Source of the DNA: Streptomyces tibetensis | GTDB taxonomy: Bacteria; Actinomycetota; Actinomycetes; Streptomycetales; Streptomycetaceae | Direction: 5' to 3' | DNA: 64,000 bases | NCBI RefSeq assembly: GCF_007655005.1 | Contig: NZ_SZVW01000006.1 | Span: forward strand, 355,523-419,522 | Shown here: positions 1 to 8,692 of the stretch, one piece after another | How the letters are laid out: each line of letters begins with the position of its first letter | How positions within the stretch are numbered: the first letter of the stretch is position 1 | The notes under the pieces: generated by a model | What the model was told of the DNA's origin: nothing | Databases searched by the model: none | What the model saw: the letters and a program-made list of their open reading frames with translations, nothing else | Translations under genes and position numbers: made by a program

Positions 1-2813
1 GAGCCGAGCGGGCCGCCCACCAGCTTGCCGTCGAGCGCGGCGAAGCCGTTCGTCACCTTCCAGGAGGCGGCGGCCGGGGTGCCGACCTTCGCCTCGGGCA
101 CGGTCACGGTCTCCGGGTCGAAGGCCGCGCCGAGCACGGCGACGTCCAGCTTGTACGGGTTGTCCAGCAGCGGCGACGTACGGCGCGACTCGACCTCGAT
201 CTCCCAGACGCCGGCCTGCGGGTCGGCGTAGGAACGCACGTCCGGGCGGCAGGTGTTGGCCGGGTTGTCGTAGTTCGGGTAGCAGTTGATCGTCGACGAC
301 GGGTCCGACGGCACGCCGTGCGGGTGGATGGAGATGAACCGGGTCTGGCTCTTGTCCTTCAGCCCGCTCATCGCGACCTCGAGGGCCTTGGCGCCCTCGG
401 GGACGGTGACGAAGTAGTGCTGGGTGCTGTTGCGCTGCACCGAGTCCGACGCGGAGAAGGTGTACTTCAGCGGCGCGGAGACCACGACCGTGCTGAGGAC
501 CTGCTCGTCGATGCCCTCGGTCTTCGGGTCGTCGACCTCCAGGATCGCGCTCTTGAGGCCGGCGGACTTCGGCGCGGCCTGGACCTTGACGGTCACCGGC
601 TGGTTCAGCGGCAGCTTCACCTCGTCGGAGCCGACGATGCGGAACGTGCCGCCCGCGTTGTTCTCGAGGTGCAGCTCGTGCCGGATCGCCTTGTCGGCGC
701 CGGACGTACGGGTCAGGGTGATCTCGTACGTCTTCTTCTGACCGGCCTTCAGGCCGCCTTCACGGTCGTAGAGGCCCGTGCCGAAGCCCGGGGTCTTCAG
801 GAACTGGTCGATCGCGGTGTCGACCGGCGCCTTGACCGAGTAGGTGTGCGCGGTGGCGTCGTCGCGGATCGCGTCCCAGGCGTCGGGGATGTTCATCAGG
901 CCCACGCCCTCCTCGTACGCCTGCACACCCTTGATGTGGTCGGCGGTGGAGGTGAGGGCTGTGCGCAGGGTCGCCGGCGTGAGGTCGATCTTCTTCTGCT
1001 TGGCGGCCGACACCAGCAGCGCCGCGGCGCCCGTGGCCTGCGGGGAGGCCATCGAGGTGCCCTGGAGCATCGAGTAGCCGGCCGGCAGGGTGTAGCCCGC
1101 CTCGGCGACCGGGGAGCCCGGCAGCCAGGTCTGCGTGGTGTTGATCGCGGCGCCCGGGGCGACCAGGGTCGGCGTGAAGCCGCCGTCCTCACGCGGGCCG
1201 CGCGAGGAGAACGGCATCATCGCGTACTTCTTCTCCACGACCGAGCCGTAGTTGGCGGCCCAGGTCTCCTTGGAGACGGACGCGCCCACCGAGATGACCT
1301 TGTCGGCCAGGGCCGGGTCGCCGATGGTGTTGGCGCCGGGGCCGGAGTTGCCCGCGGAGATCACCAGCTGGACGCCGTAGTCGTCGATGAGACGCGTGTA
1401 CAGCTCGGCGCGCGCGTTGTTGCCGTCGTTCAGCGCCGGCAGGCCGCCGATGGACATGTTGACGATGTCGACACCGCGCTTGGTGACGAGGTCGATCATG
1501 CCCTCGGTGAGCGCCACGTTGGTGCAGCCGCCGGACCAGGTGCAGGCGCGCGAGGAGACCAGCTTGGCGCCCGGAGCGGCGCCGTTCATCCTGCCGCCGA
1601 ACAGGCCATTGGCGGCGGTGATGCCGGCGACGTGCGTGCCGTGCTCGGACTCGATGACGCCGATGTTGACGAAGTCGGACTTCTTCCCGGCCCAGGAGCC
1701 GCCCAGCGGGTCCATCGGGACGTCCTTGCGGATCTCCACGACGAACGGCTGCCGCTCGGCGATGTCGGTCTTCGGGTCGTCGGTGCCGAAGTACCCGACC
1801 TGCTGGCCGTCCTTGTACGGCTTCATCGGCGCGTCGTCGGCGAAGTCGTTGTTGTTGTTCAGGTCGACCCGGACCGTGCCGGCCTTGGCGTCGTACAGCA
1901 CGCCCCAGGCATCGGTGGTGTCGCCGTCGCGGTTGGCGTCGCCCTTGGCGTCGCCGCCGGCGGTGTACGACTCCTTGAAGAGGCTGACGGCGTAGGAGCC
2001 CGCCGGTGCCTTGTACGACTGGCCCTGGTAGGTGAAGGCCGGGCCGGACACGGCCGTGACCATCGGGCGCCAGGTGTTGTCATTGTCGATGATCGGGTCG
2101 GTCGCCGTCACCCAGTCGACGATCTTCCGCTCACCGGTCGTCGTCTTCTGCAGCGCCGGGTGGCCGAGGTCCACGCCGGAGTCCAGGATGCCGATGGTGA
2201 CACCGCGTCCGTCGGCCTTCGGGTGGTCCTCGACGAAGTCGACCGCGCCCGTCTCGAACGACGGGTTGTACGGGTTCTCGGCCGGGGTCTTCTTCCCCGG
2301 TGCCGGGTAGGTGCCCTTCGCGGCCTTGGCGCCCTCGGCGGTGTCCGCGCTCGGCGTCGGGTCGTCCAGCGGGATCTCCTCGCGCAGGTCGATGCCGTGC
2401 ACGGAGGACAGCTTCGCGGCGGCGGCGATCGCCGAGTCCGCCTTGGCCGTCGGGACGGTGGCCCGGACGTAGCCCAGCTTGTCGTCGGCCCGGCCCACCG
2501 AGCCGCCCTTGACCGCGTCCAGCTGCCCGGCGACCTGCTCGGTCTTCCCGGGCGCGGTGGCGATCATCATCGTGACGGTCTTGTCACCGTCGGCCTTGGC
2601 CTCCGCGAGCAGATCGGCGTCGTCCGAACCGAGCTTGGCGTGCGCGGACTTGACGCCTTGGTCGGCCGGGGCGTCCGCGCCCGGCCCGTCGGCGGAGAAG
2701 GCCATCGGGATCGGCCCGGCCGCGGAGAGCGCGGCGACGAGACCGGCGGCCACGGCGATGCGTGCCACACGTCTCGGGCCCGATATCTGATCGCGCGGGG
2801 TGGGAAGGGTCAT
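1..2813 (-). CDS. S8 (subtilisin-like) secreted serine peptidase, 3' end cut off by the window
   Basis: A large exported protease read leftwards off the window edge; about 937 residues are visible and the C-terminus is missing. The N-terminus has basic residues and a hydrophobic stretch (RRVARIAVAAGLVAALSAAG), a Sec-type signal. The catalytic triad is complete: Asp211 in ILDSGVD, His391 in EHGTHVAG and Ser587 in GTSMASP, with the oxyanion Asn in SAGNSGPG. A roughly 150-residue insert rich in acidic residues (DANRDGDTTD, DLNNNNDFADD) separates Asp from His and may bind calcium. An N-terminal I9-like propeptide is likely. After the catalytic domain come beta-rich regions of the kind used for substrate or cell-surface contact. 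I chose ATG 2813; an in-frame ATG two codons upstream (2819) is equally possible. The physiological substrate cannot be told from sequence. Confidence 0.93.
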   Translation of the reverse strand, partial: MTLPTPRDQISGPRRVARIAVAAGLVAALSAAGPIPMAFSADGPGADAPADQGVKSAHAKLGSDDADLLAEAKADGDKTVTMMIATAPGKTEQVAGQLDAVKGGSVGRADDKLGYVRATVPTAKADSAIAAAAKLSSVHGIDLREEIPLDDPTPSADTAEGAKAAKGTYPAPGKKTPAENPYNPSFETGAVDFVEDHPKADGRGVTIGILDSGVDLGHPALQKTTTGERKIVDWVTATDPIIDNDNTWRPMVTAVSGPAFTYQGQSYKAPAGSYAVSLFKESYTAGGDAKGDANRDGDTTDAWGVLYDAKAGTVRVDLNNNNDFADDAPMKPYKDGQQVGYFGTDDPKTDIAERQPFVVEIRKDVPMDPLGGSWAGKKSDFVNIGVIESEHGTHVAGITAANGLFGGRMNGAAPGAKLVSSRACTWSGGCTNVALTEGMIDLVTKRGVDIVNMSIGGLPALNDGNNARAELYTRLIDDYGVQLVISAGNSGPGANTIGDPALADKVISVGASVSKETWAANYGSVVEKKYAMMPFSSRGPREDGGFTPTLVAPGAAINTTQTWLPGSPVAEAGYTLPAGYSMLQGTSMASPQATGAAALLVSAAKQKKIDLTPATLRTALTSTADHIKGVQAYEEGVGLMNIPDAWDAIRDDATAHTYSVKAPVDTAIDQFLKTPGFGTGLYDREGGLKAGQKKTYEITLTRTSGADKAIRHELHLENNAGGTFRIVGSDEVKLPLNQPVTVKVQAAPKSAGLKSAILEVDDPKTEGIDEQVLSTVVVSAPLKYTFSASDSVQRNSTQHYFVTVPEGAKALEVAMSGLKDKSQTRFISIHPHGVPSDPSSTINCYPNYDNPANTCRPDVRSYADPQAGVWEIEVESRRTSPLLDNPYKLDVAVLGAAFDPETVTVPEAKVGTPAAASWKVTNGFAALDGKLVGGPLG

Positions 2814-3037
2814 CGGCATCCCTTGTAGGTAAAGGAACGAGCGGGAAACGACCGGGGTCGATCGGCCCTGGTCGCGCAGGGTCCGAACGGCAGGCCCGGA
2901 CGATCGCACAGCTTTACGCAAGGTGAAGTCCTTTGGGGAGGGTTGACCCAAACGAAATGGATGTATGGGGAAAACCCGCGATGCGATTTGTGGACATCAG
3001 TCCTGAAGGTGGCGAAGAAATCGGTTAACGTCCCGGA

Positions 3038-3496
3038 GTGCGACAGAAGTTGAGGGTGGCGGCCTACGCCATATGCGTCCGGGACGGACAGATCCTCCTC
3101 GCCCGCTCGCCCGCCTGGGACGGCACGCTCGAGTGGGTCGTGCCGGGCGGTGGCATGGAGCACGGCGAGGATCCCTACGACACCGTCCGGCGGGAGGTGG
3201 AGGAGGAGACCGGGTACCGCATCGAGGTGACCGGGCTGCTCGGCGTTAACTCCTCGCACCACGTCTTCCGCAACGGCTTCGGACCCCCCGTCGACCATCA
3301 CGGCGTCCGGCTCGTCTACGAGGGCCGGATCATCGGCGGCGAACTGCGCAACGAGGTGAACGGCTCCACCGACCTCGCCGCCTGGCACGACCTGGACGCG
3401 GTCCCCGGGCTGGTGCGGATCTCGATGGTCGACATCGCGCTGCGGATGTGGCGCGAACGCCCGGCCACCGGACGGCTGGCCGACGCCCTGGAGTAG
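3038..3496 (+). CDS. NUDIX hydrolase
   Basis: A 152-residue protein with a full Nudix box: GGGMEHGEDPYDTVRREVEE followed by ETG, which fits GX5EX7REUXEEXGU and supplies the Mg-binding glutamates. Nudix enzymes hydrolyse nucleoside diphosphates linked to another moiety; the substrate here is unknown. The GTG start at 3038 has no separate ribosome site, because GGA abuts it. A TAACGT -10-like hexamer (3026-3031) lies six bases upstream, so a leaderless transcript starting at the GTG is likely. The gene is transcribed away from the protease at the window edge, so the two share a divergent intergenic region (2820-3037). Confidence 0.9.
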   Translation: MRQKLRVAAYAICVRDGQILLARSPAWDGTLEWVVPGGGMEHGEDPYDTVRREVEEETGYRIEVTGLLGVNSSHHVFRNGFGPPVDHHGVRLVYEGRIIGGELRNEVNGSTDLAAWHDLDAVPGLVRISMVDIALRMWRERPATGRLADALE

Positions 3497-3727
3497 GTGC
3501 AGTACCCCGGAAGATGAACGCCGCGTGACCGGCTCCGGGACGTATCCGGAGCGGGTGGCGACGCGCAGGGTAGTCCAAGATCCACGTACGGTGATCGGCG
3601 CTGCGCGTTGCCGCCTCGTTTACGCGCAGGTCATTCCCGCTGCCAACGATCCAGTACGAGCGGGGTGTTCACGTCGTGAAGGCCCCGCGACCACTGCCGA
3701 CGCGTTCGCACTCGGGGAGAGAAGCGC

Positions 3728-5485
3728 ATGTCGCGCACACGCTCAGCCGCCGGCTCCGGCCAGAACATCCACCGTCGTTCCGTCCTCGCCGCCACCGGCG
3801 CGGTCGCCCTGGCCGGGGGTGTCGGCTACGCGCTGCGGCCCAGTGACAGCCAGGCCGCCACCGCCCAGGAGAGCACCGCGGCCGTGGCCGCGTCCTCACG
3901 CCAGGCGCCGGCCGCGCCGCTGGCCCCGTACACCAAGGGCACCACCGTGGCGTCCGTCGCCGCCCCGCGCGGCGGCTCCGGCTACCGGCGCCTGGGCGAC
4001 GGAGCCGGCTGGCAGCGGGTCGTCCGCTCCGACCTGGCCGCGCCCAAGCCCGGCCGCGCCGGGCGCCGTACCGCGCTCGCCGCGTTCGTGCAGCTCACCG
4101 ACCTGCACATCATCGACGCCCAGCACCCGCTGCGCCTGGAGTACCTGCGCTCGGCCGACATCCATGCCTGGCGGCCGCACGAGGCGCTGACCGTGCAGGG
4201 CGCGATCGCGCTCGTCGAGCGGATCAACGCGCTGCGCGGCGCCCCCGTCACCGGAGCCCCGCTGCACTTCGCCATGACCACCGGCGACAACACGGACAAC
4301 AACGCCAAGTCCGAGCTGGACTGGTTCCTGAAGATCATGAGCGGCGGGCGCATCACACCCAACACCGGGGACCCGCGCCGCTACGAGGGCGTCCAGAACA
4401 GCGGCCTCAAGCAGTACTGGCAGCCGGACGCCGCCGTCCGCGACAGCGACAAGCAGGCCGGCTTCCCCCACCTCGACGGCTTCCTGAAGGCCGCGATCCG
4501 CGAGGTGCGCAGCCCCGGCCTCAACCTGCCCTGGTACTCGACCGTGGGCAACCACGACTCCCTGCCGATGGGCTGCTACGGCTCGCACGGCGACCCCTAC
4601 CTCACCGAACTCGCCGTCGGCGGCAAGAAGCTGATGAACGTGTCCGCGGCCGAGGCGCAGCAACTGCAGGCGCAGATCAAGAAGGCTAGCGACCCCAAGG
4701 GCGTCCGCTACCACGACTTCCTGAAGTCCCACGCCCGCTCCATGCGTTCGGTCACCCCCGACGAGCGGCGCGCCCCCTTCACACCGGCCGAGTACGTCGA
4801 GGCGCACCTGGACCCGGCCCACCGCGGCCTCGGCCCTGCCGGACACGGCTACTCCTCCGCCAACCTGGACGCGGGCACCCAGTACTACGCCTTCCGCATC
4901 TCCGACGACGTGATCGGCATCAGCCTGGACACCACCGACTCCGGCGGCCACTACGAGGGGTCCATCGGCACGGCCCAGCTGAAGTGGCTCGACAAGACAC
5001 TGCGGGACAACAAGGACTCCTACGCGGTGATCTTCAGCCATCACACCAGCAAGACGATGACCAACCTCCGCAGCGACCCGGCGAGGCCCGGCGAGCGCCG
5101 CCACGACGGCCAGGAGGTCCTCGCCCTGCTCGGCGGCCACCCCAGGGTGCTCGCCTGGGTGAACGGCCACATCCACAAGAACGTCATCACCCCGCACGCC
5201 CTGGCGAGCGGCGGCTCCTTCTGGGAGATCTCCACGGCCTCCCACGTCGACTTCCCGCAGCTCGCCCGGATCGTCGAGCTGACCGACAACAAGGACGGCA
5301 CCATCTCCCTGTTCACGACGCTGGTGGAGTCCTCGGCCCCGCACCGCACGGACTTCTCCGACCTCTCCCAGACCGGCCTCGCGGCGCTCTACCGCGAGCT
5401 GTCCCTCAACGCCCCCGGCGCGAGCACCACCCTCGGAGGCGACCCGGCGGACCGCAATACCGAGCTGGTGCTCAAGAAAGTCTGA
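3728..5485 (+). CDS. Tat-exported metallophosphoesterase (PPA1498/TIGR03767-like)
   Basis: 585 residues. The N-terminus carries a twin-arginine signal (HRRSVLAATGAVALAGG), so export in folded, metal-loaded form is expected. Calcineurin-type metal motifs are in the usual order: QLTDLHIID, TTGDNTDNN, TVGNHDS, FSHHTS and VNGHIHKN. These give the Asp/His/Asn ligands of a binuclear metal centre, so it is a phosphomonoesterase or phosphodiesterase. The length and the extra sequence between the GDN and GNHD blocks resemble the actinobacterial TIGR03767 family, whose substrate I do not know. GGGGAGAGAAG precedes the ATG at a good distance. The gene stands alone, followed after 100 bp by a secreted serine hydrolase on the same strand. 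Confidence 0.88.
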   Translation: MSRTRSAAGSGQNIHRRSVLAATGAVALAGGVGYALRPSDSQAATAQESTAAVAASSRQAPAAPLAPYTKGTTVASVAAPRGGSGYRRLGDGAGWQRVVRSDLAAPKPGRAGRRTALAAFVQLTDLHIIDAQHPLRLEYLRSADIHAWRPHEALTVQGAIALVERINALRGAPVTGAPLHFAMTTGDNTDNNAKSELDWFLKIMSGGRITPNTGDPRRYEGVQNSGLKQYWQPDAAVRDSDKQAGFPHLDGFLKAAIREVRSPGLNLPWYSTVGNHDSLPMGCYGSHGDPYLTELAVGGKKLMNVSAAEAQQLQAQIKKASDPKGVRYHDFLKSHARSMRSVTPDERRAPFTPAEYVEAHLDPAHRGLGPAGHGYSSANLDAGTQYYAFRISDDVIGISLDTTDSGGHYEGSIGTAQLKWLDKTLRDNKDSYAVIFSHHTSKTMTNLRSDPARPGERRHDGQEVLALLGGHPRVLAWVNGHIHKNVITPHALASGGSFWEISTASHVDFPQLARIVELTDNKDGTISLFTTLVESSAPHRTDFSDLSQTGLAALYRELSLNAPGASTTLGGDPADRNTELVLKKV

Positions 5486-5585
5486 AAGCCGCTCAACCGC
5501 CCGGCGCCGGTCAACCCCCGCCGTAGCCGCCGCGGTCCCCTCTCCCGGCACGACTCGACAGGACGTGACAGGGGGAAACGGGGAC

Positions 5586-6737
5586 ATGAACAGACGCGCG
5601 CGTACGGCGGCCCTGACGGCGGCGACGGCGGTGGCACTGGCGGCGGCCCTCACGGCTCCGGCGGTGGCGGCGGGCCCGTCTGCCGCACCCGGCGGCCATG
5701 ACGGTACCGAGCGGGCCGTCCGGGCGGCGGTGGCCGACGGGGCCCCGGGCGTGACGGTGACGGTACGGCGGGGCCACGGCACCTGGGCGGCCACGGCCGG
5801 GGTCGGCAACCTGAGGACGGGCAAGCCGCGTTCGGCCCGGGACCACTACCGCATCGCCAGCATCACCAAGACGTTCGTCGCCACGGTCGTCCTCCAACTG
5901 GAGGCGGAGGGGCGGCTGTCGCTCGACGACACGGTGGAGAAGTGGCTGCCGGGCGCGGTCCGGGGCAACGGCCACGACGGCGGCCGCATCACGATCCGGC
6001 AGCTCCTGAACCACACCAGCGGCGTCTTCGACTACCTGGAGGACCCGGGCTTCCAGCAGACCTACATGACCCCGGACGGCTTCATGAAGCACCGCTTCGA
6101 CGAGGCGGCTCCCGAGGACATGCTCGCCATCGCGATGAGGAACCGGCCGTACTTCGAGCCCGGCGCGTCGTTCACGTACTCCAACACCAACTACCTCCTG
6201 GCCGCGCTGGTGATCGAGAAGGCCACCGGCAACGGCTACGGCGACGAGATCGACCGCCGGATCATCGCCCCCCTGCACCTGACCTCCACGTCGGTCCCCA
6301 CCACCCGGGTGACGCTCCCGCGGCCCAGCAGCCGCGCGTACTCCAAGCTGGCCAGGACGGACACGGGCCCGACGTACGACGTCACGGAACTGAACGCGCG
6401 CCTGGCCTACGGCTCCGGCCAGATGGTCTCCAGCTCGGCCGACCTGAACCGCTTCTACTCGGCCCTGCTGCGCGGCAAGCTGCTCCCGCCGGAGCAGCTG
6501 AAGAAGATGAAGACCACGGTCCCCTCCAGCCGCGAAACCAGCCGCTACGGTCTCGGCCTGGTCGACCGCAAGCTCACTTGCGGTGTCCATGTCTGGGGCC
6601 ACGACGGCGGGATCTACGGCTCGAACTCGGACGCGGTGACCACCGGGAACGGCCGGCACTCTCTCGCGGTCAATTTCAACGGCGACTGGTCGGGAAGCAC
6701 GGACGCGATCATCGAGGCGGAGTTCTGCGGCCGCTGA
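5586..6737 (+). CDS. Secreted serine hydrolase, beta-lactamase/DD-carboxypeptidase (class C-like) fold
   Basis: 383 residues with a Sec signal peptide (MNRRARTAALTAATAVALAAALTAPAVAA). The three penicillin-binding motifs are present: SxxK as SITK in the segment RIASITKTFVA, the Tyr motif YSN in FTYSNTNYLLA, and HDG in GHDGGIYG in place of KTG. This is the pattern of the large AmpC-like serine hydrolase family (Pfam Beta-lactamase). Members include D-alanyl-D-alanine carboxypeptidases, D-aminopeptidases and esterases, so the substrate is undetermined. The ATG at 5586 follows ACAGGGGGAAAC. An in-frame GTG at 5565 would add seven residues ahead of the basic n-region and is less likely. Confidence 0.9.
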   Translation: MNRRARTAALTAATAVALAAALTAPAVAAGPSAAPGGHDGTERAVRAAVADGAPGVTVTVRRGHGTWAATAGVGNLRTGKPRSARDHYRIASITKTFVATVVLQLEAEGRLSLDDTVEKWLPGAVRGNGHDGGRITIRQLLNHTSGVFDYLEDPGFQQTYMTPDGFMKHRFDEAAPEDMLAIAMRNRPYFEPGASFTYSNTNYLLAALVIEKATGNGYGDEIDRRIIAPLHLTSTSVPTTRVTLPRPSSRAYSKLARTDTGPTYDVTELNARLAYGSGQMVSSSADLNRFYSALLRGKLLPPEQLKKMKTTVPSSRETSRYGLGLVDRKLTCGVHVWGHDGGIYGSNSDAVTTGNGRHSLAVNFNGDWSGSTDAIIEAEFCGR

Positions 6738-7018
6738 GGAGCTGAGCGGCGTACACGGCGGAGGCGGTCACCGTCCCCGCCGTGTCGTCCGCGGTGCCGG
6801 CAGACCTTGACCCAGCCCGTTCCCGGTGCCGGGGTGAAGCGAGTGGGCGGTGAGCGCCCTGACCGAGCAACGCCGTTCGGATGTCACTGAGTCGGCGAAC
6901 TCGGCCCGGCCTGACGCCACGATGTACATCCGGTCTGGATCGGGCAAAGTCCATGGCCATGACACAGTTTGAAGCATCAAGCTCCTCTTCACATCAGTGA
7001 CCTATCGATGGAGCTGTG

Positions 7019-7534
7019 ATGAGGAGTGCCCGCTTCAGGACGAAGTCGGCCGCCTGCGCCCTGTCCTTCGCGGCCGTGGCGGCCGTGATGGCGACCGCCC
7101 AACCGGCGAACGCGGCCGAGTTCACCGTCACGGACAACTGTGACGTGCCATGGATCACCTGCTCCAACGGTGATCTGTGGCTCTTCTACAACTCGAAGGA
7201 CATCGCCGTCCAGAACGGCGTCATCAAGTCCGCGTACACGACGTTCTACGGCGACGTGTCCGACCACTGGGGCACGAGCCAGTACCAGGGATCGTCCCTG
7301 ACGACCTACCGGTACGTCTTCGGCAACGGCGGCAACGGCAACGGCCAGTACATGAAGAACAATGCGGCCTCCGTGCAGAACTGTGCCCCGGACGACAACT
7401 ACCGCGTGTACTTCAGCTCCGGCTACGGCGGCACCTCTCAGTACTTCGCGAAGAACAGCCCGTACGGGGACTGCAACATCACGAACCTGATCTCCGCCCT
7501 GAAGAACAACAACGCTTCCTCCCACTTCGCATAA
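7019..7534 (+). CDS. Small secreted protein, peptidase-inhibitor I36-like
   Basis: 171 residues with a clear Sec signal ending near QPANAA. The mature part has the pattern I associate with I36-like/gamma-crystallin-type Streptomyces proteins: an early Cys pair followed by DLWLFYNS, a run of Tyr/Gly/Ser, and NGNGQYMKNNAASVQNC. Four Cys occur at intervals suited to disulfides. The related SMI peptide inhibits metalloproteases, but an inhibitory role here is only a family inference. ATG 7019 is preferred to GTG 7016 because GGAG at 7010-7013 then has workable spacing. The lipoprotein gene begins 12 bp after the stop, so the two are probably cotranscribed. Confidence 0.7.
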   Translation: MRSARFRTKSAACALSFAAVAAVMATAQPANAAEFTVTDNCDVPWITCSNGDLWLFYNSKDIAVQNGVIKSAYTTFYGDVSDHWGTSQYQGSSLTTYRYVFGNGGNGNGQYMKNNAASVQNCAPDDNYRVYFSSGYGGTSQYFAKNSPYGDCNITNLISALKNNNASSHFA

Positions 7535-7546
7535 GAAGGAACCCGC

Positions 7547-8554
7547 GTGAAGCGCATCAAGCGGACAGCCCTCGCGGTCGCCCTCACCGCCTCGGCTCTC
7601 CTGGTCAGTGCCTGCTCTTCCGGCGCCGCCTCGGACACCACGGAGAACACGGCCGACGGCAAACCGGTCGTGAACAAGGCGAACTGGCCCGAGAAGGTTC
7701 CCACCACCGGCCTGACCAAGAACCTGACCCTGCCGCTGGAGGCGTACATGGCCTCCTACGAGGACCAGGTCACCCTCGAGCAGGCCGCCAGTGATCTCGA
7801 GCAGTCCTGCATGAAGGACTACGGCATCGACCTGACGCTGCCGAAGGCGGGCGCCAATCCGCCGCCCAGTAACAACGATGCCAACATCGAACGTCGTTAC
7901 GGCATTTCCGACCGGGCCGAAGCCGAGAAGTACGGCTACGAGCTCCCCCCGGCGCTGCGGGAGCACACCGAGCAGACCATGCGTGATCTGTCCGGTGTCG
8001 AGGTCGAGGTCCTGACCGGCCACACCAAGCCCGCGGCTCCCGCGGCGGCCGAAGCGGGTCAGCCGATCGCCGCCCCCGACCGGGGAGTGAAGCCCGCCCG
8101 GGCGGAGTACAACGGGAAGGCGCTGAAGCAGGGCGGCTGCATCGGCTGGTCCGAGGACCGGCTCGGTGTGAAGGGAGCCGACCCGACCCTCGTCGCGCAG
8201 CTCGCCGGAGACAGCCTCACGCAGTCGATGAAGGACGACAAGGTCGTCAAGGCCACCGCCGCGTGGTCTTCCTGCATGGTCGGCAAGGGGCACGCGGGAC
8301 TCGCCGATCCGTATGCGGCGATGGACCAGGGCGTCACGGCGGACGGCGAGCCGACGAAGGAGTCCATCGCTCTGGCGGTCGACGACATCGACTGCAAGGA
8401 GCAGACCGACCTGGTGAAGATCTGGTTCGGTGTGGAGTCGGCGATCCAGAACCGGCAGATCGCCGACAGTCAGAGCCAGTTGACCGCCATCAAACGGCAG
8501 CACGGCACGGAGGTCGCTGCGGCGCGCAAGCAGATGACGGCCTCCACGCGGTGA
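7547..8554 (+). CDS. Hypothetical lipoprotein
   Basis: 335 residues. The lipobox LVSAC (residues 19-23) follows a basic start and hydrophobic core, so the mature protein should be lipid-anchored on the outer face of the membrane. The mature sequence is hydrophilic, with four further Cys (SCMKDYG, GGCIGW, SSCMVG, DIDCKE) that could form two disulfides, and a charged helical C-terminus. No enzyme motif is visible and I do not recognise the family. It sits 12 bp downstream of the I36-like gene and upstream of the peptidoglycan-binding DUF1906 gene, from which two hairpins separate it (8566-8629). An envelope-associated role is inferred only from signal and context. Confidence 0.75.
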   Translation: MKRIKRTALAVALTASALLVSACSSGAASDTTENTADGKPVVNKANWPEKVPTTGLTKNLTLPLEAYMASYEDQVTLEQAASDLEQSCMKDYGIDLTLPKAGANPPPSNNDANIERRYGISDRAEAEKYGYELPPALREHTEQTMRDLSGVEVEVLTGHTKPAAPAAAEAGQPIAAPDRGVKPARAEYNGKALKQGGCIGWSEDRLGVKGADPTLVAQLAGDSLTQSMKDDKVVKATAAWSSCMVGKGHAGLADPYAAMDQGVTADGEPTKESIALAVDDIDCKEQTDLVKIWFGVESAIQNRQIADSQSQLTAIKRQHGTEVAAARKQMTASTR

Positions 8555-8565
8555 GCAAGGTCCGA

Positions 8566-8597
8566 CAGTGCCCGCACCGCGCCCGGTGCGGGCACTG
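8566..8597 (+). terminator. Hairpin terminator after the lipoprotein gene
   Basis: A perfect 13-bp inverted repeat (8566-8578 with 8585-8597) with a six-base loop lies just past the lipoprotein stop. It probably ends or attenuates the two-gene transcript. Confidence 0.7.
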
Positions 8598-8603
8598 GGC
8601 CTG

Positions 8604-8629
8604 ATCGCGGCAGGCCTCCTTGCCGCGAT
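8604..8629 (+). terminator. Second hairpin, T-rich tail
   Basis: A 9-bp stem ATCGCGGCA/TGCCGCGAT with an eight-base loop, followed by TTTTCG. It stands in series with the previous hairpin, upstream of the DUF1906 gene. Confidence 0.5.
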
Positions 8630-8692
8630 TTTCGTCGGCGAGTTCACCCCCATCACCGACCGGTAACAGAAGACGAAGGGCAGCTTGCCGCA

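Noticed and set aside
318..2828. Long plus-strand open frame opposite the S8 peptidase
   Set aside because: It is Arg/Val/Gly-rich with no domain, and the minus strand carries an intact Asp/His/Ser subtilisin. It is a shadow of high third-position GC.
3896..5824. 642-codon minus-strand open frame
   Set aside because: It lies opposite the metallophosphoesterase with all its metal motifs, and its composition is that of an antisense shadow.
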